64,000 nt of DNA from Caldilineaceae bacterium. Lineage in GTDB: Bacteria > Chloroflexota > Anaerolineae > Caldilineales > Caldilineaceae. Below, piece by piece: positions 32,778 through 41,607 of the stretch. The translations under genes were made by a program, and so were the position numbers. The notes beneath the pieces were generated by a model, which saw only the letters and a list, made by a program, of their open reading frames with translations, searched no databases and was not told the origin of the DNA. Within the stretch, counting starts at the first letter, position 1. Every line of letters starts with the position of its first letter. The stretch lies in assembly GCA_022821585.1 (NCBI GenBank), contig JAJEDI010000075.1, forward strand, positions 1 to 64,000. The letters are read 5' to 3'.

Positions 32778-34513
32778 CGGCGAGTGCACCAAAGGCCCCC
32801 AAATCTGAGACCGGAGCCGCGGCGGGCGGGACCCCAACACAAGTGATTGGGAACGGGCAAGCGCTGGCAGGTCTTCTTGCGCAGCTGCCGGACGGTCTGC
32901 TGGTTCACAGTGACGAAGCGGTGCCGGACGTTGCGGTGGTTCGCATTGCCGAGGACAGCCGGGAGGTGGGCGCGGGTACGGTGTTCGTCGCGGTGGAAGG
33001 GCTGCAGCAGGACGGTCACCGCTTCATTGCGCAGGCGGTTGCTGCCGGCGCCGCGGCTGTGGTCGGCAGCAACTCATCAGTCAGGCTGGAAGAACTGAAC
33101 TGGTGGCCCCCGAACGCCGGCGTTCCCTATGTGCAGGTGACCGACAGCAGGGAAGCGCTGGCGTGGCTGAGCGCGGCCCTTTACGGTTTTCCCAGCCGCG
33201 GGCAGACGGTCATTGGGGTCACGGGCACGGACGGCAAGACGACGACATGCGCGCTGTTGGAGGCGATTCTGAGCCGCAGCGCTGACGTGGGTGTCGTCAC
33301 AACGGTCGGCGCGCGAATTGCCGGCGTCGAGCAGGAGACCGGGCTGCATGTGACGACGCCGGATGCGCCGACCGTACAGGCGTTTCTGGCGCAGATGCGT
33401 TCGGCAGGTTGCGGCTACGCGGTGGTCGAGAGCACCAGTTTCGGGCTTGATCAGAAACGGGTGGCGGCGGTTGCTTATGATGTGGCAGCGCTGACGAATA
33501 TCACGCATGAGCACCTGGACATTCACGGTTCGTTCGAGGCGTACCGGGAGGCGAAGTTCCTGCTGTTCCGGAGCCTGTTTCGTTCCGAGCGCAAGCCGGG
33601 TGTGCCCCGTATCGCCGTTTTCAACCTGGACGACAGCAGCTGCCAGCCGTTGCGAGAGGTGCTGGCTGAAGAGCGTGCGCGCAACGGGGCAGCCGGCGTT
33701 ACTTCATATATATATAGTGTAGCCGACCCGAACGCCGACGTGTACGCCCGGCAGATCGAGTACCTGCCTGAAGCCACCCGATTTGAGCTGGTCTGGCCGG
33801 GCGGCAGCCTGCCGATGGAGACGCGGCTGATCGGCGAGTTCAACGTGTCGAATGTACTTTGCGCGGCTGCGGCGGCTCTTGGGCTGGGCGTTCCGCCTGA
33901 GCAGGTGCAGGAGGGTGTTGCCTCCCTGCCGGCCGTATTGGGCCGGATGCAGCGCATGGACTGCGGGCAGGCGTTTCTGGCAGTGGTGGACTTCGCCCAT
34001 TCGCCTGCCAGCCTGGAGCGGGCGCTGGAGACGCTGCGTCCGCTTGTGGCTGAGGACGGCGGCAGACTGATTGCTGTTTTCGGCTGCGCGGGTCTGCGAG
34101 ACCGGGGCAAGCGGCGGCTGATGGGCCAGGTCAGCGGGCGGCTGGCGGACTTTACCGTCATCACCGCGGAGGACCCCCGGACTGAAGATCTGGGTGAGAT
34201 TAACCGGGAGATCGCGGCCGGTGTAGGAGAGGCAGTCGAAGGCGGGGCTGGGGGAGAGGGCGTGCCGGCGCGCGACGACATTGATGGCGCTGGGGAGCCT
34301 TGGAGGCAAACGGCGGACGCCTCTTCTTACCACGCAATCGTTCCCGACCGGGCCGAGGCGATTCGATTTGGGGTCGAGATGGCGCGTGCAGGCGACGTCG
34401 TGGCCTCCTTTGGCAAGGGTCACGAACGCAGTATGTGCTACGGCGAGACGGAGTATCCCTGGAACGAGCAGGAGGCGATGCTGAATGCCCTGCGCGAAGT
34501 GACAGAAAGGTGA
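32774..34513 (+). CDS. murE: MurE-like Mur ligase
   Basis: 579 aa, cytoplasmic. Mur ligase N domain (about 50-130, IAEDSREVGAGTVFVAVEG), central ATP-binding VIGVTGTDGKTTTCALL, VVESTSFGLDQKRV and ALTNITHEHLDIHGSFEAY, C-terminal VDFAHSPASLERAL, FGCAGLRDRGKRRLMG and ITAEDPRTEDL. The last replaces the DNPR signature of diaminopimelate-adding MurE by EDPR, so the amino acid added may differ. An about 40-residue Gly-rich insert (GVGEAVEGGAGGEG) lies before the last helix. Reaction: addition of a third residue to UDP-MurNAc-dipeptide. Translationally coupled to the surface propeller gene. Confidence 0.82.
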   Translation: MTASAPKAPKSETGAAAGGTPTQVIGNGQALAGLLAQLPDGLLVHSDEAVPDVAVVRIAEDSREVGAGTVFVAVEGLQQDGHRFIAQAVAAGAAAVVGSNSSVRLEELNWWPPNAGVPYVQVTDSREALAWLSAALYGFPSRGQTVIGVTGTDGKTTTCALLEAILSRSADVGVVTTVGARIAGVEQETGLHVTTPDAPTVQAFLAQMRSAGCGYAVVESTSFGLDQKRVAAVAYDVAALTNITHEHLDIHGSFEAYREAKFLLFRSLFRSERKPGVPRIAVFNLDDSSCQPLREVLAEERARNGAAGVTSYIYSVADPNADVYARQIEYLPEATRFELVWPGGSLPMETRLIGEFNVSNVLCAAAAALGLGVPPEQVQEGVASLPAVLGRMQRMDCGQAFLAVVDFAHSPASLERALETLRPLVAEDGGRLIAVFGCAGLRDRGKRRLMGQVSGRLADFTVITAEDPRTEDLGEINREIAAGVGEAVEGGAGGEGVPARDDIDGAGEPWRQTADASSYHAIVPDRAEAIRFGVEMARAGDVVASFGKGHERSMCYGETEYPWNEQEAMLNALREVTER

Positions 34514-34968
34514 GGAGAGAGCGTAGAGGAAAGAGGAGCGAGAAACACCTTTACCGGCCTCACTTACCATCCGATCCTTCCAAGGGTTAGTCGTTGCCCG
34601 GTCAGGGAGCAAATCAGTACAGGTTGAGTACGGTAAGAGTCCGTCTTTCGCCGTCACTCTGGAGCCGGGGCGTCTATCTGTGTCTGAGATGCCGGTTTTG
34701 TGTCTCCCCACGAACTATTGTAAGATGTGTGTTAACCTTGGACAGTGCCCCACACGTTTGGCTGGCGACCTCTCGGCGGGCCAGGCGGCGGGCTGTCAGG
34801 TCATTGAGTACGACTTCTGTTCGCGGTCGAACAGAGTGAAACATTCGGCATTGTCATTCCGAACCAATCGTGATATAACAGTGCCAACGGTGATCGGCTG
34901 ACGCGCCGGCGGCGCGCGGTACGCTTTTATCTGCATTTTATTGGTACGCACCCAAAAGGAGGCGGCTC
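34514..34968. other. Intergenic region with a promoter and one doubtful short frame
   Basis: Apart from the promoter at 34851, a frame at 34692-34901 encodes MPVLCLPTNYCKMCVNLGQC and more cysteines, but it lacks a ribosome site and runs over the promoter, so it is not called a gene. No other structure was seen; no tRNA fold was found. Confidence 0.5.
34851..34879 (+). promoter_or_regulatory. Sigma70-like promoter for the repeat lipoprotein gene
   Basis: TTGTCA (34851-34856), 17-bp spacer, extended -10 TG-A-TATAAC (34871-34879). Start near 34886, leader of about 83 nt to the GTG at 34969. Confidence 0.55.
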
Positions 34969-37449
34969 GTGCCGGCCTTACTCCGCAGATTTATTGTAGT
35001 TCTGGTCTTTATTCTGGCACTGGGCGCCTGTGCTGGCGGCGGTGACGGCGGTTCTACGTGGTTCAACCTCCCGTCTGTTCCGATCAGGGTTGACGGCAAT
35101 GGCTATGGCACTGCGCTGGGCTTCCCTGCCGGGCCGATTCTTCAGCAGCCGATGTTGGACCAGTTCGCCGCTGCAGGAGTCGATGTCCTGGAAGTCCGCA
35201 TCGGCTATCACGGCGTCTTTCTGCACGCGGATGGAGAGCCCCTCCCCTATCTGAAATGGAGCGATGAATCGGCGGAACTTGTGGGTCGCGTTCTGGCCAA
35301 TGTCCCCCAGGCTGCGCAGGGGGCAGATGCATTGACCTGGTTGCGGCGCGTTGGCCTCGGCGCGATCATCATTTTACCCACGGCCGGCGACGACATTCCT
35401 TACTGGCAGGGCGAGGAGCTGGTTAGAACGGAAAGTGCGTCGGAAACCACAATCGGACCGCTTCAGTTTGCCAGCCTGGCCTTCGATGCTGACGGTCAGG
35501 CGTCGTTCGAGGGAACCCCCTTGGCGGAGATCGAGCAGGCCCTGGGCGCGTCGCTCGGTGTGGCGCTGCCGCCGATGGCTTTAGACATTCTGTCGGCGGT
35601 GGGCGCGGAGCAGTTCTCGCTTGCCACGCAACCGAACGCCATCGATCTTGCGCTTGACAGCACGGCGCTGCCCAGTCTCGCCTATGATAGCGAGCGTCTG
35701 AACAACCTCATGCCGGTCCTCAACGCCTTTGTGGACCCGTCGATGGGCGGCATGATCGGCGAAGTCGTCGCCAAGCTGCAGGGCGCGGACCTGGACATAA
35801 TCGTTTCCTTTACCGGCGAACCGGCTGCTGAAACGCAGCTGCCAACGATTCCGGTCAGTGTAGGCGAAGACGGCTCGTTGGGCGCATGGGGCATTCCGCT
35901 GGGAACGGGTTCCCTTCTGCCTGCGGACATACTCGACATACTTGGGGCTACGAACGCGCAAAGGCTGGATCTGAGCATTCAGGCCGACGGCCTGTACCTG
36001 GCGCTCAATCAGGAGCCACTGCCGACCATTCTGTGGACGGATACGTCGCTGGACACGATCGGCGGAATCGCCGTAGACCTGCTGGGCGTGTCGCCCGGGA
36101 TGGTTGACGCGGGGCTGACGGTGCTGCGCAGTTTGCTGGCCAAGACGAATATCGGCCTGTCTCTGGACTTGCCGGGTGCGGATGCCGCGGCATTCGGCGC
36201 TGATTTTGACGTGTCGGCGCCCAACTTCGCGGCGGCGCCGGAGGGGATGGAGCCGGCACTGCGGATCGGTGCAGCGATCGACAGGGATGGGTACGTTCAG
36301 TCGGCGCTGGGGCTTTCACTCGCCGATTTGGCCGGCCTTTTGCCGCCGGTCAGCCTGCCGCCGCTGGTCATGAATATCGTCGGCGGTGTTGGATCGGACT
36401 CGCTGCAGCTTACGACTTCCGCCGGCGGCATTGACCTGGTGGGGGATGCCGGCAGCTTACTGACGCTGCAATACGACGAAGCGGCTCTCAACCGTCTTCT
36501 GGTCGTGGTATCCTCACTGTCAGACAAGATCGCCTTTATCGGCACGATAAACGAGTATCTGCCGCATCTGCCGCCGGTGCTCTCATCGGGCCTGGATGTG
36601 CAGCTGGCGCTGGCGGGGCAGGAGGCTCCGGAGACGAAGCTGGACTCGCTGCCCGTGGAGGTCAAGGCGGACGGCTCGCTGGCGTTGATGGGTATCCCAC
36701 TGGGAGACCAGTCGATTCTGCAGCCGCGCTTCATTACCGACATGCAGGCCCTGGGCATCCAGAGGCTGGACCTCAATATCATTGACGCCAGCCTGTATCT
36801 GGCCTCGAACGGCGGTCATCTGCCGGTCATTTCGTGGACGGATGAGTCGATGGCGACAGTTCAGCGGGTCGTGAGCGAACTGCTTCCGGTACCACCGGGC
36901 GTGCTGGACGTGGGGATTGGATTCCTGCAGAAGACGGACATCGGCGTCGCCCTCTCGATTCCGGCGGCAAACGGGGCTGCGGCAGTGGACGTGCCGCCGG
37001 CGTTTGACGTTACCGCGGTGCGCATGGAACCGCCCGACATCGATGCCGAGTACCGACCGGTGCTTGCGCTCAGGCTCATGCTGGACGGCTCGGAGATCCA
37101 GTCAGTTGGCGGCGTGCCGGCGAGTGTTTTTGCGGAGAACGGTGTAAGTCTGCCCTCATTGCCTGCAAACATTGCCTCGATTCTTTACGACGGCCTGCAG
37201 GTGTCGGAGTTGGAGTTGACCTCGTCGGCAAACCAGCTGAACGTGGTCGCCGACGAGGAGGTCCTCCTAACCGTTCACTATGATTCGCCTTCGATCCTGC
37301 GTACGCTGGACCTGGCGGCGCCGTTCCTTCCGGAGGATGTCGCCAAGATCCTGGCGGATCCCAACGTTTCGACACTGTTCGCAGAGGAACTTCTGCCTCT
37401 GATCGTAGGCGCCCATCTGGACGTAACCGCCGAGTTGAATCAGGAGTAG
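34969..37449 (+). CDS. Lipoprotein built of three two-part repeats, unknown function
   Basis: 826 aa from GTG 34969 with AAGGAGG upstream. Signal peptide and lipobox LGAC put Cys21 at the mature end. The rest is three A-B repeats of about 260 residues. A units start at about 34, 291 and 559 (LPSVPIRV, LPTIPVSV, LDSLPVEV) and share MGIPLG-type turns and YLKWSDES / ILWTDTS / ISWTDES. B units start at about 165, 430 and 696 and share DSLQLTTSAGG / EQFSLATQPN-type strands and LAYDSERLN / LQYDEAALN / VHYDSPSIL. A TDIGVALSIP-type link precedes each B and a GADLDIIVSF-type link follows it. Pattern suggests an all-beta/helix surface protein. No family recognised; a terminator ends the gene. Confidence 0.82.
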   Translation: MPALLRRFIVVLVFILALGACAGGGDGGSTWFNLPSVPIRVDGNGYGTALGFPAGPILQQPMLDQFAAAGVDVLEVRIGYHGVFLHADGEPLPYLKWSDESAELVGRVLANVPQAAQGADALTWLRRVGLGAIIILPTAGDDIPYWQGEELVRTESASETTIGPLQFASLAFDADGQASFEGTPLAEIEQALGASLGVALPPMALDILSAVGAEQFSLATQPNAIDLALDSTALPSLAYDSERLNNLMPVLNAFVDPSMGGMIGEVVAKLQGADLDIIVSFTGEPAAETQLPTIPVSVGEDGSLGAWGIPLGTGSLLPADILDILGATNAQRLDLSIQADGLYLALNQEPLPTILWTDTSLDTIGGIAVDLLGVSPGMVDAGLTVLRSLLAKTNIGLSLDLPGADAAAFGADFDVSAPNFAAAPEGMEPALRIGAAIDRDGYVQSALGLSLADLAGLLPPVSLPPLVMNIVGGVGSDSLQLTTSAGGIDLVGDAGSLLTLQYDEAALNRLLVVVSSLSDKIAFIGTINEYLPHLPPVLSSGLDVQLALAGQEAPETKLDSLPVEVKADGSLALMGIPLGDQSILQPRFITDMQALGIQRLDLNIIDASLYLASNGGHLPVISWTDESMATVQRVVSELLPVPPGVLDVGIGFLQKTDIGVALSIPAANGAAAVDVPPAFDVTAVRMEPPDIDAEYRPVLALRLMLDGSEIQSVGGVPASVFAENGVSLPSLPANIASILYDGLQVSELELTSSANQLNVVADEEVLLTVHYDSPSILRTLDLAAPFLPEDVAKILADPNVSTLFAEELLPLIVGAHLDVTAELNQE

Positions 37450-37485
37450 CTTTCGCTGCCGTAGCGGCATTTGATTCGAATAGAG

Positions 37486-37515
37486 GCGAGAGCGGAGTCC
37501 CGCTCTCGCTTTTTT
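37486..37515 (+). terminator. Rho-independent terminator
   Basis: 10-bp stem GCGAGAGCGG (37486-37495) / CCGCTCTCGC (37500-37509), loop AGTC, then TTTTTT. Ends the repeat-lipoprotein transcript; the next gene starts 25 bases later. Confidence 0.92.
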
Positions 37516-37540
37516 GTACTTCAAGAAGGAGATTCTCATC

Positions 37541-38047
37541 ATGCCCAACGGGGGTTCGGACTGCTGTGGGACCTGCTGGTTCAACCGCAGGAACCGCGGT
37601 GAAAGGGGTTACGACAGGGCTCACGACAGGGATGTGGAATCCTTCTGCGAGATCAGGGATGTTCTGATCGAGAATCCCTTCTGGACGTACTGCGCAAATC
37701 ATCCGCACAGGCGGCCTCAGCGGGACCCGATTCCGATTGGACCGATCATGCGAGCAAGCGAAGGAGACAGTTCGGGAATGGGAACTGGGCGTGAGGTGTG
37801 GATGCCATCGCCTGACTCGGAGGAGGTACGTCAGCACCTGCTTGATCTCCTGGAGAGATTGCCTGCACACGTCGCCAATGACCGCTATCCAGCCCGGCCC
37901 GGTTTGGGCGAGGTTGTGGTGCGGCAACTCGGTGAATTCAAGGAAGGGAGAGCTGAGAAGAAGATCCGGTGGCTGAGCGAGAAATTGCCGGAGTCGTGGG
38001 CGGGGGTGGCGCGGGAGGCGTTAGCTAAGATCAGGGCGGAGGAGTGA
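37541..38047 (+). CDS. Cys-rich N-terminus protein of unknown function
   Basis: 168 aa from ATG 37541, which has AAGAAGGAG upstream. Residues 1-50 carry CCGTCWFNRR, FCEIR and WTYCANHPH: a C-C-x2-C, C and C-x2-H set that could bind one zinc ion. A basic linker (RRPQRDPIPIGPI) and a helical C-terminus (about 95-165, HLLDLLERLPAHV; GVAREALAKIRAEE) follow. No signal peptide. Lies directly after a terminator and so needs its own promoter, which I could not see, or read-through. Family not recognised; role perhaps redox or metal-related, by inference only. Confidence 0.7.
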   Translation: MPNGGSDCCGTCWFNRRNRGERGYDRAHDRDVESFCEIRDVLIENPFWTYCANHPHRRPQRDPIPIGPIMRASEGDSSGMGTGREVWMPSPDSEEVRQHLLDLLERLPAHVANDRYPARPGLGEVVVRQLGEFKEGRAEKKIRWLSEKLPESWAGVAREALAKIRAEE

Positions 38048-38298
38048 GAGAAAGGAAGGCCCCGCCCGAAGCGGAACGCGCCCCGACAGACGACACAAGA
38101 GTTGTGACAGTCGTCTCTTTCTTCGATAGCGCCCCAGGTCGGGACACTTTGACAAGCGATCGGGTCGGCTCGACACGTTTCATTTTCCGTTCATTTCCAT
38201 ATGATTTCGTGTAGCTAAATGAAGAATATGGCCCGATGCGGCAGGCCGCACTTTGCCGGCTGACGGGTCAGGGCGAACGGGCATGTCGAAGGGAGGGA

Positions 38299-38327
38299 TT
38301 GACCCGTCAAACCCCTTGTGGTAGATT
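38299..38327 (+). promoter_or_regulatory. Sigma70-like promoter of the catabolic gene run
   Basis: TTGACC (38299-38304), 17-bp spacer, TAGATT (38322-38327). Start near 38334, followed by an untranslated leader of about 200 nt. Confidence 0.6.
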
Positions 38328-38333
38328 CTGGCA

Positions 38334-38534
38334 AAACTTGGAGAGGATACCAGGCAGCGAGCAGGCTCTGACCATCTCATCTGGACCGGATTCAGAGGTT
38401 ATGGTCAAAGCCTCTGCCTTGGAGGCGCCAGATCGCGTCACCGTGCGTCCAGAATCGGAGCAGTCGTACATGGAAAGACTGCGTCTTCGGCGCTGGCGAC
38501 GTTGAATTCAAAGCACATCATATGTGAGGAACAG
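38334..38534 (+). promoter_or_regulatory. Long structured 5' leader before the SDR gene
   Basis: The leader contains CAGAGG (38393-38398) / CCTCTG (38411-38416) and GCAGTC (38460-38465) / GACTGC (38477-38482) stems, with GTGAGGA as ribosome site at the end. It matches no riboswitch I know. The region 38048-38298 upstream shows nothing else. Confidence 0.35.
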
Positions 38535-39338
38535 ATGACAGATCGTGTGAAGGGGAAAGTTGCGCTTGTTACGGGGGCCGGATCCGTGGGGCCCGGCTGG
38601 GGGAACGGGAAGGCGGCGGCGGTGCTCTATGCCCGTGAAGGGGCGAAGGTGTTTCTGGTCGATTACAACCCGGATGCCGCCAGTGAGACGCAGGGCATCA
38701 TCGAGCAGGAAGGGGGAGAATGCACCACGTTCGAGGCCGACGTGACCGATTCGCAGGCTGTTGAGCGGATGGCGGCGGCGTGTATCGAGACCTACGGCCG
38801 GATCGACATCCTGCACAACAATGTGGGGATCATCGAAGTGGGCGGGCCGGTCGAGATCAGCGAGGAAAACTGGGACCGGCTGCTGGACGTCAATGTGAAG
38901 GGGATGTTTCTGACCTGCAAGTTCTGTATCCCACATATGGAGAGGCAAGGGGGCGGTGCTATCGTCAATATTTCTTCGATTGCCGCCATTCGGTATACGG
39001 GCTATCCGAGTGTCTCCTACAACGCTTCCAAGGGTGCCATCAATCAGCTGACGCAGAATATCGCGATGCAGTATGCGCAGAAGGGCATACGGGCGAACTG
39101 TGTGCTGCCGGGTCTGATGAATACGCCTTTCATCACCCAAGGCCTCCAGGACGCCTATTCTGATGAGGGCGTCGAAGAGATGATCCGGCAGCGGGACAAC
39201 CTGTGCCCGATGAAAAAGATGGGGGATGCCTGGGACGTCGCCTATGCGGCCCTGTTCCTGGCGTCCGACGAGGCCAAGTACATTACCGGCGTCAATCTGC
39301 TCGTGGATGGCGGTTTGACGTGCGGATTTGCTCCCTAA
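38535..39338 (+). CDS. Short-chain dehydrogenase/reductase
   Basis: 267 aa from ATG 38535 after GTGAGGA. Rossmann motif VTGAGSVGPGWGNGKAAA (a slightly long Gly loop), DV-type DVTDSQAV, NNVG, catalytic Ser in VNISSIAAI and YNASKGAI (Tyr, Lys), and the C-terminal GVNLLVDGGLTCGFAP of classical SDRs. NAD(P)-dependent oxidation of an alcohol or keto reduction. First gene of a plus-strand run of dehydrogenases, six bases before the MDR gene. Possible role: beta-hydroxy group oxidation ahead of the BKACE enzyme. Confidence 0.92.
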   Translation: MTDRVKGKVALVTGAGSVGPGWGNGKAAAVLYAREGAKVFLVDYNPDAASETQGIIEQEGGECTTFEADVTDSQAVERMAAACIETYGRIDILHNNVGIIEVGGPVEISEENWDRLLDVNVKGMFLTCKFCIPHMERQGGGAIVNISSIAAIRYTGYPSVSYNASKGAINQLTQNIAMQYAQKGIRANCVLPGLMNTPFITQGLQDAYSDEGVEEMIRQRDNLCPMKKMGDAWDVAYAALFLASDEAKYITGVNLLVDGGLTCGFAP

Positions 39339-39344
39339 CTGCCC

Positions 39345-40445
39345 ATGCCGAAGGAAGTCCTGTTTGTCGGTCCCCGTCAGGTGGAAATAGGCGAATATGC
39401 CGACCCGCCGCTTGGTCCCAGGGACGTGAAGGTCGTCAATCTTTACTCCGGGATCAGCCACGGCACTGAACGCTCGCATTTTCGCGGTGAGGCGGTCTGG
39501 CATGGGCGCAGCGTGGAGACGGACGGCTTCGTAACCGAGGGGCGTTCGATGAAGTACCCCTTTACCTATGGGTACGAGGATGTCGCGCGCGTGGTGGAGG
39601 TCGGCGCGGAGGTGAGCGAGCTGGCGGTCGGCGACGTGGTGATGGGTTCGGCGCACCATCGCGAGACCCGAAACTTCAACCTGGATCTGGCGAAGGTCGG
39701 GGCGACGACCAAGGGCGTCGGTGTGAGCGCTTTTCCCTACCCGCTGCCGCCCGACGATGATTTTGAGAAGTACATATTCGTGAGCCTAGGCACGGTCGCT
39801 CTGGACGCGGTTCTCGTCGGGCCGGTTCGGATAGGGGAGAGCGCGGTAGTTGTCGGTCAGGGGATTGTCGGGCTGCTGACGATGCAGCTGTGCAAGCTTT
39901 CCGGCGCCGACCCGGTCATCGCGATCGATCTGCTCGATGAACGGCTGGAAACGGCGAAACGCCTGGGCGCCGACCATGCCCTCAACCCCAGTCACGGCGA
40001 CGTCGGGCGTGAGGTGAAGCGCATCCTTGGCGGGCCGGGTGCGGACGTCTGTTTCGAGTGCTCCGGCCAGACGGGCGGCATTGGGCTGGCGATGCACTGC
40101 GGGACGCCTTTCCCGAAGGTCGTTGCCGTGGGGATGTACGACGGTCCGGCCGATGACCTCTACCTTGGAGAAGAGTTCTGCCGCAGCGCCGGGCAGATTC
40201 TCCACTCGCGCAGCGGAGGCTACCGTCTACCTCCCGAGAATCCAGAGAGTGGTCTCTATCATCGCCGCTGGGACATTGTTCGCGTGCACAATGTGATCAT
40301 CAAGCTGTTGCACACCGGCCGGCTCGATGTCAGCGGCCTGATCACGCATCGATTCGCCCTGGAAGAAGCTCCGCAGGCGTACAAGCTGATCGACGAGGGG
40401 GCGGAGGGGATGATGAAGGTCATCTTCGACCTGACTACGGCGTAG
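39345..40445 (+). CDS. MDR-family zinc-type dehydrogenase
   Basis: 366 aa. GroES-like fold with SGISHGTER and YGYEDVARVVEVG, then a nucleotide-binding domain with AVVVGQGIVGLLTMQL and AIDLLDERLETAKRLGADHAL. The usual catalytic Cys is absent (SGISHGT at that place) and there is no four-Cys structural zinc loop, so it belongs to the MDR branch without the zinc lobe. HCGTPFPKVVAVGMYDG near 240 is substrate-side. Starts 6 bases after the SDR stop with no ribosome site of its own, so translation is coupled. Confidence 0.87.
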   Translation: MPKEVLFVGPRQVEIGEYADPPLGPRDVKVVNLYSGISHGTERSHFRGEAVWHGRSVETDGFVTEGRSMKYPFTYGYEDVARVVEVGAEVSELAVGDVVMGSAHHRETRNFNLDLAKVGATTKGVGVSAFPYPLPPDDDFEKYIFVSLGTVALDAVLVGPVRIGESAVVVGQGIVGLLTMQLCKLSGADPVIAIDLLDERLETAKRLGADHALNPSHGDVGREVKRILGGPGADVCFECSGQTGGIGLAMHCGTPFPKVVAVGMYDGPADDLYLGEEFCRSAGQILHSRSGGYRLPPENPESGLYHRRWDIVRVHNVIIKLLHTGRLDVSGLITHRFALEEAPQAYKLIDEGAEGMMKVIFDLTTA

Positions 40446-40507
40446 TTTCTTCTATTTCGCAGTGCCTTCAAACTGAAAGCTCGTTCCTGTCGATGGAGGG
40501 GTCTGCC

Positions 40508-41596
40508 TTGTCGAGCAAAGTCAACGCAGCGGTTGTCGTCACCACGCGGGAGATGGAGATCCAGGCTTTCGACATGCCGGTCATCGGCGAAGACGACGGG
40601 CTGCTGAGAGTCGAGATGTGCGGCGTCTGCGGCAGCGATCCCCGAATCTACAACTGGACAGAATCCCACCGGTTTCCGCTCATAATGGGTCATGAGCTAG
40701 TCGGGTACATCGAAGAAGTCGGGAGCCGGGCCGCGGCGCGCTGGGGCGTCGAGGCCGGCGACAGAGTCATCGTCGAGCACCTGTTTGGGTGCGGACATTG
40801 CCGCTGGTGCCTGCTGGGCGAGTACCGGTTCTGCAAGGCGCATCAGGGCTACGGGGGGACGACGCCGTCCAGCGTGCCGCCACACCTGTGGGGGGCATAC
40901 AGCCAGTACATGTATCTGGCGCCGAATTCGCGCGTGCACCGCATTGCGGAGGATGTGCCGGCCGAGGCGGCGGCGATGACGTGCGCCAACATCGGCAACG
41001 GGCTGCGTTGGGTACGCACGAAAGGCGGGGCCGCGATCGGCGACAACGTGGTGGTAATCGGGCCGGGCGGGCAGGGGCTGGCGGCGATCCTGGCGGCCAA
41101 TGAGGCCGGCGCGTCGAGGATCATCGCGCTTGGCCTGAGTCAGGATGAACACCGGTTCGAGCTGTCCAGGCAGTTCGGGGCGACGCACATCATCAATCTC
41201 GAACGTGAAGACCCGGTCGAAGCGGTTCTGGAGCTCACCGACGGCATACTGGCTGATATGGTCGTGGACCTTACCGGTGCAACGGCTTCCTTTCCCCTGG
41301 CTCTGGACCTGGCGAGGCCGATGGGTGTTGTGGTCGTTGGTTCGAACACCGGCGAGCAGGAGGTTTCCATCGTTCCCAGTAAGATTCCGATCAAGGAGCT
41401 GCGCGTGCAGGGCGTGAATACGCACGATACGCCGGCCGTGCAGGCCGCGATCAAGATCGTCGAGTCGCGGCGCTATCCCATTGAAAAGATGGTCACACAT
41501 CATTTTTCGCTGGCTGAGGCAGAGACAGCTGTGCTTGCGGCCGGCGGCGAAATCGAATTGGACGGCTTTATCAAAGGCGTGATCGTACCGAACTGA
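40508..41596 (+). CDS. Zinc-dependent alcohol dehydrogenase
   Basis: 362 aa from TTG 40508, chosen because GGAGGGG stands 6 bases upstream; the ATG at 40493 is an alternative with the ribosome site inside the frame. Catalytic zinc ligands in MCGVCGSDPRI (Cys) and MGHELVGYIEEVG (His, Glu); structural zinc loop CGHCRWC and YRFC. Rossmann motif VVVIGPGGQGLAA. C-terminal FSLAEAETAV completes a threonine/sorbitol dehydrogenase-like architecture. Oxidises a secondary alcohol with NAD. Third dehydrogenase in the run, 11 bases before the BKACE gene. Confidence 0.9.
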   Translation: MSSKVNAAVVVTTREMEIQAFDMPVIGEDDGLLRVEMCGVCGSDPRIYNWTESHRFPLIMGHELVGYIEEVGSRAAARWGVEAGDRVIVEHLFGCGHCRWCLLGEYRFCKAHQGYGGTTPSSVPPHLWGAYSQYMYLAPNSRVHRIAEDVPAEAAAMTCANIGNGLRWVRTKGGAAIGDNVVVIGPGGQGLAAILAANEAGASRIIALGLSQDEHRFELSRQFGATHIINLEREDPVEAVLELTDGILADMVVDLTGATASFPLALDLARPMGVVVVGSNTGEQEVSIVPSKIPIKELRVQGVNTHDTPAVQAAIKIVESRRYPIEKMVTHHFSLAEAETAVLAAGGEIELDGFIKGVIVPN

Positions 41597-41607
41597 GGAG
41601 CGTTGAC

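Noticed and set aside
34590-34680. tRNA-like stretch
   Set aside because: No cloverleaf: acceptor and T-arm pairing cannot be drawn and there is no GTTCGA-type loop.
34692-34901. Short Cys-containing frame (MPVLCLPTNYCKMCVNLGQC...)
   Set aside because: No Shine-Dalgarno, low coding quality, and the promoter for the lipoprotein gene lies inside it.
38236-38505. Frame over the leader and promoter of the SDR gene
   Set aside because: It spans a good promoter, has no ribosome site, and is rich in Arg/Gln like a chance frame.
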